NCBI RefSeq assembly: GCF_032854445.1
Contig: NC_088305.1
Span: forward strand, 2,611,001-2,675,000
From: Liolophura sinensis
Taxonomy: Eukaryota > Mollusca > Polyplacophora > Chitonida > Chitonidae
DNA length: 64,000 nucleotides
Direction of reading: 5' to 3'
Each line of letters opens with the position of its first letter. The first letter of the stretch is position 1. Under the pieces are notes generated by a model. The model made no database searches, was not told the origin of the DNA, and worked only from the letters and a program-made list of their open reading frames with translations. This document shows, piece by piece, positions 60,282-64,000 of this stretch. A program made the position numbers and the translations under genes.

Positions 60282-62678
60282 CTGACTGTGGTTTAACGTC
60301 ATATTCCAGCAGTTTCACATTATTTAGCAGCATGGCTACCAAAGAGCTTGCCTGAAAGAGACACCTGAATGCAAAACTTCAGCTCAATACATGCAGTACT
60401 TCTGGATCACCCCTAACATTTACCTTAACACTGATTCTAAAAAACAATACACCAAGTCATGAACTAAGTAATTTAAGATAAAATCCGTTACATTTACTGC
60501 CACATTGCTTTCCCTATTACTGGATGCTGATGTTGGCCGGTGTTTATGACATAAGCCACACCTGTACACCTGTGGTACGTACGAGAGATAAAAATTGAGC
60601 CATGATTGTACCAGACAAAACTCACCGCTCTGCTAGTGTAATGAGCATGTTTGCCCAGTTTCTGGTTCATCGCTTGCAGGAACATCTGTAAAAACACAAA
60701 AAGAATTTTTTTTGCCCTTTTATAAACAAAAATGAAATGTTCACATTTCTTATTATTCTACATCACACGCACGTGGGAACATCACACACACGTGGGAACA
60801 TCACACATGCACCTGGGGACATCACACGCACCTGGGGACATCTGCCAGCACCCTACATGTGGGAACATCACACACACATGTGGGAACAGCACACACGCAC
60901 ATGGGAACATCACACACACATGTGGGAACATCACACACACATGTGGGAACATCACACACGCACATGGGAACATCACACATGCACGTGGGAACATCACCCG
61001 CACGTGGGGACATCTACCAGCACACTACATATGGGAACATCACACGCACGTGGGGACATCTGCCAGTACCCTACATGTGGGAACATCAAACACGCACATG
61101 GGAACATCACACACACATGTGGTAACATCTGCCAGCGACCTATGGATGGTTGTAGGGTTTCCCCTCAGTCTCTACCCGGTTTCTTCCCATCATAATACTT
61201 GCCTCTGTCGTACATAAAAAGCGAAATATTCTTGAGTATAGCATAAAACACCAAGGAAATAAACAAACAATTAAATTTCCATCCTTCGAGAGGGACATGG
61301 CTGAATCCTTGGAACCAAACGAACAACATACAATATTTTTCTCTTGTCTTGACAAAACATACGTATTATCCAAGATGCCTCTGTATTCACAATGGCTCAC
61401 TTCTGTGTTTTTTCTCCATTCCAGGACATCATCATCTTCATACAACTAATACAACTATCATTATCATGAGGAATTTTCCATTAACACCGACATGAAATCT
61501 TATATCACTAAATGAGTTCTTAGATAGTACGTGCAAATTTGCAACAGCTGTCACATTCCACAAACAGTTCATGACAGTTTGCAACCAAGACTCTCATTAT
61601 TAAAGTGAAAGATGAAAGTTAAAAAATATCGAAAGTGTCGAAAATTTATGAAACTACAGATGTACAAAACACAAAACAAGCCTTGCATGTAAACCATTCT
61701 GTGGTACTGAACAGTCACTTCATCAACTCTCCACATTAGGTCATGCTGCATGCTTCAGGCAACTCAGATTTGGTAGCAAGGCTAGCAAAGAGCTGGCCTG
61801 TAGGAGACACATGAATGCAAAATAGCTCAATACCTCAAGTACTGAAATCACGAATTTGGTAATTTACAGTAATTAATATGCCCACAGGGCATCAGCGATG
61901 GAACATTCTCCTTATGTCAATAGTGCTTTATATGCCTGTAAAACTTCAGGTCAATACATGCAGTACTTTGGAGATATCACCCCTAATATTTTGTTTAACA
62001 CAGCTTTCCCTGCTATTGGACTCCGATGCTCAGAGTAGGACATAAGCTACACCCGTACCAGTACAACTTAACTTTAATACTAGGACGACTCCCATCAATG
62101 TACTGGCCTATGTATGTCAAATCTATATACTTTTTTAAGGTGGAAAAGCAACAAAAATTACAGAATGTTCATCTGAAAGAGTTCATAAAGGTTCTTGTAA
62201 ATGTCATCTTCAATATATTTTTTTTTCTGATTTTCTTTAATGAGAAAGAGACACCCGAAAATAATTTTGGCATGGTGGGTATTTGAGACCACTTCTTGGT
62301 ACATATTGTTTTAGTGTAATAATGTTACAAACGAGGATGTAAGACATGTTTAATAAATATATTTGCACTAGAATTTGGTCTTTTCAGCTAACATGAGTGA
62401 GTGAGTGAGTGAGTGAGTGAGTGAGAGTGTGAGTGAGTGAGTGAGTGAGTGAGAGTGTGAGTGTGTGTGAGAGTTTGAGTGTGTGTGAGAGTGTGTGTGA
62501 GAGTGTGTGTGTGGGTGTGTGTGTGTGGTGGGTGTGGAGCGGGGTTGTGTGCAGGAGTTAGACTCACCTCATCCGTGACTTTTCCCACCTGTAGACACGC
62601 CTCGTCAAGGATGGCCAGGATACCTTTGTGTGGCTGTTCCACCAAATCACAGATCACCTTGTTGTTAAAGTAGTCCAC
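47569..62678 (-). CDS. MYO1D: Unconventional myosin ID (MYO1D-like), 3' 14 exons
   Basis: Fourteen exons joined by GT-AG introns give about 572 codons, ending PS-stop. Class I myosins are single-headed actin motors that link membranes to actin; MYO1D also sets left-right asymmetry in flies and vertebrates. Part present: second half of the motor (relay [42 protein letters not shown]; converter [32 protein letters not shown]), IQ neck ([11 protein letters not shown], then [10 protein letters not shown]) and the whole lipid-binding TH1 tail ([45 protein letters not shown]). The match to vertebrate MYO1D runs to its C-terminus and the length agrees (human is 1,006 aa, and its corresponding part about 568). 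P-loop, switch I and TEDS site lie beyond the right edge. One base is missing in exon e8. MYO1G, its vertebrate sister, is the alternative name. Confidence 0.95.
47826..48184 (-). mobile_element. SINE-B, near full length, in the last intron
   Basis: Minus strand: tRNA-like head GGTGGCCTAATGGTTAGAGC with GATCAAACCCCGGGTC, body, CCACAAGAAGATACAGTGTA and a 3' end TTGTTAAGTACAATGTTAAA plus CCCCAAGC. About 360 bp. Confidence 0.85.
48480..48705. repeat. Degenerate tandem repeat (CACTGTTTTTCAGCTG)
   Basis: AACCACTGTTTTTCAGCTGG-like units recur about every 25-30 bp, with a larger duplicated block (TTTCACCTTCACAGTGCACT and again TTTCACCTTCACAGCGCTCT). Confidence 0.7.
48808..49006 (-). mobile_element. 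SINE-A copy near the e13 donor
   Basis: ATTTATTTGATTCGTGTTTT to GCTGGACTTGAACTCACAAC. Head missing. Same sense as the gene; it ends about 55 bp from exon e13. Confidence 0.85.
49062..49210 (-). CDS. MYO1D: MYO1D exon e13 (TH1)
   Basis: 149 nt: [30 protein letters not shown] and [18 protein letters not shown], ending in phase 2. Acceptor TTTTGTTAG. The donor AT/GTAAGC was chosen because it alone gives the phase required by e14; an internal ATCG/GTGAGC is a competing donor but breaks the frame. Confidence 0.9.
49262..49350 (-). mobile_element. SINE-like tail with (GATT)n
   Basis: CTGATTGATTGATTGATTGA, GGGGTTAGACGCCCTGATCA and GACAGGGGTCAAGAACAGAG. Related in style to 35985 and 60247. Confidence 0.4.
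49351..50511 (-). other. Intron between e12 and e13, unique part
   Basis: AT-rich intronic DNA without further recognised elements. Confidence 0.5.
50512..51053. repeat. Intronic minisatellite built on the e12 5' splice site
   Basis: Two unit types alternate (about 82-85 bp per pair). Read on the minus strand, one carries GACAGAG/GTGAGTGAAG (near 50543, 50626, 50711, 50793, 50839, 50963) and the other CTGACAG/GTGAGTAG (near 50587, 50671, 50755, 50925, 51009). The first includes the last bases of exon e12 and its donor, so the array seems to have arisen by duplication from the exon edge. Confidence 0.95.
51054..51170 (-). CDS. MYO1D: MYO1D exon e12 (TH1 beta core)
   Basis: 39 codons, phase 0: [32 protein letters not shown] and PGIPLTE. 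Acceptor TTTGGCAG, donor GAG/GTGAGT. The last bases of this exon and its donor are multiplied in the minisatellite that follows. Confidence 0.95.
51773..51836. repeat. 16-bp tandem repeat, 4 copies
   Basis: ATGAATCAACTTTTAT four times in the e11-e12 intron. Confidence 0.95.
52040..52141 (-). CDS. MYO1D: MYO1D exon e11 (TH1)
   Basis: 34 codons, phase 0: [20 protein letters not shown] and [14 protein letters not shown]. Acceptor TTTTCACAG, donor AAG/GTAAGT. Confidence 0.92.
52172..52290 (-). mobile_element. SINE-B 3' part
   Basis: GCTTGGGGTTTGAAGTCGTA, GTCATATGACGACCAGGAAT and TTGTGCCTCCTTGTGGCAAG in reverse orientation. Starts 30 bp upstream of exon e11. Confidence 0.75.
52587..52731 (-). 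CDS. MYO1D: MYO1D exon e10 (TH1 start)
   Basis: 145 nt: [40 protein letters not shown] and WEGNYLAN. Acceptor CATCAG, donor AAT/GTAAGT. Opens the TH1 membrane-binding domain. Confidence 0.96.
53009..53110 (-). CDS. MYO1D: MYO1D exon e9 (neck-TH1 junction)
   Basis: 102 nt: [20 protein letters not shown] and [13 protein letters not shown], phase 2 at both ends. Acceptor TTGTTAG, donor AG/GTACGC. The DYGK-WP-PP pattern matches vertebrate MYO1D. Confidence 0.93.
53258..53430 (-). mobile_element. SINE-A copy in the e8-e9 intron
   Basis: TTATTTACTTGATTACTGTT to CCAGCCTGAGCTGGACCTGG; head missing. Confidence 0.8.
54398..54518 (-). CDS. MYO1D: MYO1D exon e8 (IQ neck) with one-base frame break
   Basis: 121 nt between acceptor TTTCAG and donor AA/GTAAGT. 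Reading from the phase-0 junction gives NWRGGLAR, which completes the IQ motif; the remainder makes sense only one frame away ([32 protein letters not shown]). With a single additional base near 54493 the two halves align to vertebrate MYO1D without a gap, and the phase-2 end matches exon e9. Either a sequence error or a true mutation. Confidence 0.9.
54612..55183. repeat. 20-bp minisatellite, about 28 copies
   Basis: GGTTACATGAAGCACCCGCT with C/T and C/G variants at the last five positions, in the intron between e7 and e8. It begins about 95 bp upstream of exon e8. Confidence 0.98.
55184..56089 (-). other. Intron e7-e8, unique part
   Basis: No element recognised apart from an A/CAA-rich stretch at 55880-55915. 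Confidence 0.4.
56090..56410. repeat. Degenerate pyrimidine minisatellite (CAGCACTGTTTCCTCCCCTA)
   Basis: About ten units of 24-29 bp beginning right after the e7 donor (20 bp downstream on the minus strand). Includes C runs at 56286-56300 and 56367-56380. Confidence 0.85.
56431..56635 (-). CDS. MYO1D: MYO1D exon e7 (converter to first IQ)
   Basis: 205 nt: [53 protein letters not shown] and IVIFLQK, where the first IQ motif begins. Acceptor CTGCAG, donor AAG/GTAGGC. A SINE ends 16 bp upstream of the exon, and a degenerate minisatellite begins right after the donor. Confidence 0.96.
56651..56898 (-). mobile_element. SINE-A copy abutting the e7 acceptor
   Basis: Near full length in the same sense as the gene: a worn tRNA-like head at the right (GGGGGCTGAGGTGGTTAGCA on the minus strand), body, and 3' end GCAGCATAAAACACTAACCA ending 16 bp before exon e7. 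Confidence 0.85.
56899..57908 (-). other. Intron e6-e7, unique part
   Basis: AT-rich. No element recognised. Confidence 0.45.
57909..58075 (-). CDS. MYO1D: MYO1D exon e6 (RCIKPN and converter)
   Basis: 167 nt: [40 protein letters not shown] and [10 protein letters not shown], ending in phase 2. Acceptor GTGCACAG, donor AG/GTGGGT. RCIKPN and the SH2/SH1-helix-like [11 protein letters not shown] are hallmark motor sequences. Confidence 0.97.
58176..58232 (-). mobile_element. SINE-A tail fragment in the e5-e6 intron
   Basis: (TTTA)n plus GATTGGTGTTTTACGCTGTG only. Confidence 0.75.
58311..58388 (-). CDS. MYO1D: MYO1D exon e5 (actin-binding region)
   Basis: 26 codons: [20 protein letters not shown] and EKLASK, phase 0 at both ends. 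Acceptor CATCAG, donor AAG/GTGGGG. Corresponds to the loop-2 and following helix. Confidence 0.93.
58389..59152 (-). other. Intron e4-e5
   Basis: AT-rich intronic DNA. No element recognised. Confidence 0.45.
59153..59207 (-). CDS. MYO1D: MYO1D exon e4 (motor)
   Basis: 55 nt. One base completes a Ser codon, then [18 protein letters not shown]. Acceptor CCACTCAG, donor GAG/GTGAGG. The MWPEGK motif is typical of MYO1D. Confidence 0.92.
59208..60083 (-). other. Intron e3-e4
   Basis: AT-rich intronic DNA. No element recognised. Confidence 0.45.
60084..60229 (-). CDS. MYO1D: MYO1D exon e3 (motor, HYAG block)
   Basis: 146 nt. Includes [20 protein letters not shown] and [12 protein letters not shown], one of the most conserved myosin segments. 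Acceptor TTGACAG, donor AACAG/GTACGG, ending in phase 2. Confidence 0.97.
60247..60590 (+). repeat. (GATT)n and dispersed repeat C, copy 2
   Basis: A (TGAT)n run at 60247-60288 and GTGGTTTAACGTCATATTCC are followed from about 60320 by GCATGGCTACCAAAGAGCTT, TGAATGCAAAACTTCAGCTC and ATGCAGTACTTCTGGATCAC. These blocks are shared with 61770-62075. Confidence 0.6.
60626..60685 (-). CDS. MYO1D: MYO1D exon e2 (motor)
   Basis: 20 codons, [20 protein letters not shown], phase 0 at both ends. Acceptor TTTTTACAG, donor GCG/GTGAGT. Contains the conserved KLGKHAH. Confidence 0.93.
60770..61127. repeat. Minisatellite of 18-20 bp (CACACGTGGGAACATCA)
   Basis: CACACACATGTGGGAACATC-type units, about 18 copies, with two longer blocks containing CATCTGCCAGCACCCTACAT. 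In the e1-e2 intron. Confidence 0.9.
61128..61270 (+). mobile_element. SINE-A copy in the e1-e2 intron
   Basis: GCCAGCGACCTATGGATGGT to ATAGCATAAAACACCAAGGA. It begins exactly where the minisatellite word TCTGCCAGC ends. Confidence 0.8.
61271..61769 (-). other. Intron e1-e2, unique part
   Basis: No element recognised. Confidence 0.4.
61770..62075 (+). repeat. Dispersed repeat C, copy 3
   Basis: GGTAGCAAGGCTAGCAAAGA, GAGACACATGAATGCAAAAT, GTAATTAATATGCCC, GATGGAACATTCTCCTTATG and GGACTCCGATGCTCAGAGTA, in the same order as at 44585-45040. Confidence 0.65.
62393..62530. repeat. (GAGT)n / (GTGT)n microsatellite
   Basis: GAGTGAGTGAGTGAGTGAGT passing into GTGTGTGAGAGTGTGTGTGG. It ends about 40 bp from the e1 donor. 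Confidence 0.95.
62568..62678 (-). CDS. MYO1D: MYO1D exon e1 (motor, relay region)
   Basis: 37 codons, phase 0 at both ends: [20 protein letters not shown] and onward to VGKVTDE. The acceptor is CTCCAG after a (CT)n tract and the donor is GAG/GTGAGT, followed at once by CA-rich microsatellite. It is the most upstream exon visible. Confidence 0.95.
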
Positions 62679-63011
62679 CTGGAGAGAGAGAGAGAGCACT
62701 CAGACTTTATTCCCATTCCCTGTCACTCATTATTCTTATTGTAACTTTAAATGCCTATTGCAATGATGTTGCATACTCACATGTTGCCCCATACAGAAAG
62801 AAGTCGATACTCACATGTTGCCCAACAAAAGTAAGTCCACACTCACTACTGTTATTATGTTGCAATGTTTAAACATGTGTTTGTACAGACAAATTTTATA
62901 AACAAAGGAAAAGAACTGAAAGCTAAAACAGAAAGACTTCAGATCTTCTAAAATATGAAACATCCAGTCATTATCTACAATGTAAGTGGAACTGTAATAT
63001 TATGGAAAATC

Positions 63012-63245
63012 ACTTGCTGATTGTATCAACACAGTTGCTGATTGTATCAGCACAGTTGCTGATTGTATCAACACAGTTGCTGATTGTATCAGCACAGTTG
63101 CTGATTGTATCAACACAGTTGCTGATTGTATCAACACAGTTGCTGATTGTATCAGCACAGTTGCTGATTGTATCAACACAGTTGCTGATTGTATCAGCAC
63201 AGTTGCTGATTGTATCAGCACAGTTGCTGATTGTATCAGCACAGG
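63012..63245. repeat. 21-bp minisatellite, about 11 copies
   Basis: CAGTTGCTGATTGTATCAAC plus A, with A/G alternation (CAACA or CAGCA). 21 bp keeps all frames open, so it yields repeat ORFs on both strands. Confidence 0.98.
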
Positions 63246-63361
63246 CGTAACACGATTCATTGTAATTTCCCTGAGTGACGCATAGATCAAGAAAGATGGC
63301 GGTGGTGGGAGGCGGGGAAAGAGGTGAGGGGTTCATATTCACGTCAACACTGTCATACACT

Positions 63362-63690
63362 TGTTGCCCCACAGAAGAAAGTCCATACTCAAATGTTGCC
63401 CCACAGAAGAAAGTCCATACTCAAATGTTGCCCCACAGAAGAAAGTCCATACTCAAATGCTGCCCCACAGAAGAAAGTCCATACTCAAATGCTGACCCAC
63501 AGAAGAAAGTCCATACTCAAATGCTGCCCCACAGAAGAAAGCCCATACTCAAATGCTGCCCCACAGAAGAAAGTCCATACTCAAATGCTGCCCCACAGAA
63601 GAAAGTCCATACTCAAATGCTGCCCCACAGAAGAAAGTCCATACTCATGTCGCCCAACAAAAGAAAGTCCACACTCACATGATGCCCCAC
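63362..63690. repeat. 32-bp minisatellite, about 10 copies
   Basis: CCCCACAGAAGAAAGTCCAT followed by ACTCAAATGCTG. Related half-units stand at 62762-62850 (TACTCACATGTTGCCC), suggesting where the array began. Confidence 0.95.
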
Positions 63691-63693
63691 AGA

Positions 63694-64000
63694 AGAGTGT
63701 GTGAGTGCTTGGGGTTTAATGTCGTACAATTTTTCAGTCATATGATGACGAAGGGATCCTTAGAGTGGATATAATGTGCCTCCTTGTTGCTAGACGGATT
63801 TTCATCAATCTTTTATCTAGTGCTGCTTCAAGGCAAGTAAGCCACGCCATTATACTGAAAAGGGTCAACCATCCAATGCCCTATCCCCTTGAAGCTGAAC
63901 GCCAAGCGAGGAAGTTACAACTTCCTCATTTAAAGTGTGACTCTGCCCAGGATTGACCATGGATCTACTGCTCCCGAAGCGGACGCTGGACCAACTGTGC
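63694..64000 (-). mobile_element. SINE-B copy running to the window edge
   Basis: Minus strand: GCACAGTTGGTCCAGCGTCC, GCTTCGGGAGCAGTAGATCC, TGGTCAATCCTGGGCAG, then TTGTAACTTCCTCGCTTGGC and a 3' end CGACATTAAACCCCAAGCAC. The first bases of the head may lie past the edge. Confidence 0.85.

Noticed and set aside
60732-61217. Thr/His-rich ORFs of 150-160 codons
   Set aside because: Translations of the GGGAACATCACAC minisatellite in several frames.
63275-63704. CCPTEESPYSN-type repeat ORFs
   Set aside because: Translations of the 32-bp minisatellite; frames cycle with the unit.

Overview
This is animal nuclear DNA. Coding sequence is sparse and split by GT-AG introns, the gene families are metazoan, and the spacers are full of tRNA-derived SINEs, minisatellites and transposon fossils. 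The SINE families look like those common in mollusc genomes, so a lophotrochozoan, probably a mollusc, is the best guess; the species cannot be named from the window. No bacterial operon, CRISPR array, rRNA or convincing functional tRNA gene was seen.

Two genes are well supported. On the + strand at 8174-9061 is an intact single-exon CDK5 activator (p35, CDK5R1/2 type, 295 aa). On the - strand at 47569-62678 are the last 14 coding exons (about 572 codons) of a class I unconventional myosin most like MYO1D: the C-terminal half of the motor, the IQ neck and the complete TH1 tail. Its first exons lie beyond the right edge. All 14 exons have GT-AG borders and compatible phases, except for one missing base inside exon e8 (54398-54518). 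The genes are convergent. Human CDK5R1 and MYO1D are also neighbours, tail to tail, so the window appears to preserve a very old gene pair.

Layout: 1-6.5 kb holds repeats (31-bp minisatellite, several SINEs, a foldback MITE). 6.5-9.1 kb is the 5' flank and CDS of the CDK5 activator. 9-17.6 kb is intergenic, with 64-bp and 30-bp minisatellites. 17.6-20.3 kb is a decayed non-LTR retrotransposon (endonuclease and reverse transcriptase remnants) carrying three SINEs. 20.8-22 kb has 23-bp and 27-bp minisatellites. 22.7-28.3 kb has an inverted pair of one dispersed repeat and a segmental duplication, one copy of which carries a SINE with target-site duplication while the other is the empty site. 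30.4-32.6 kb has SINEs, a probable solo LTR, and a pyrimidine minisatellite split by a SINE. 33-46.5 kb is repeat-rich intergenic DNA. 47.5-62.7 kb is the myosin gene, whose introns carry many minisatellites and SINEs. 62.7-64 kb is upstream intron with two more minisatellites and a SINE.

The most unusual points are the conserved convergent gene pair; an intronic minisatellite that multiplies the 5' splice site of myosin exon e12; a SINE tail that appears to supply the branch point of exon e7; and the one-base frame break in exon e8. Tandem repeats cover roughly a tenth of the window by my count and create most of the longer spurious ORFs.
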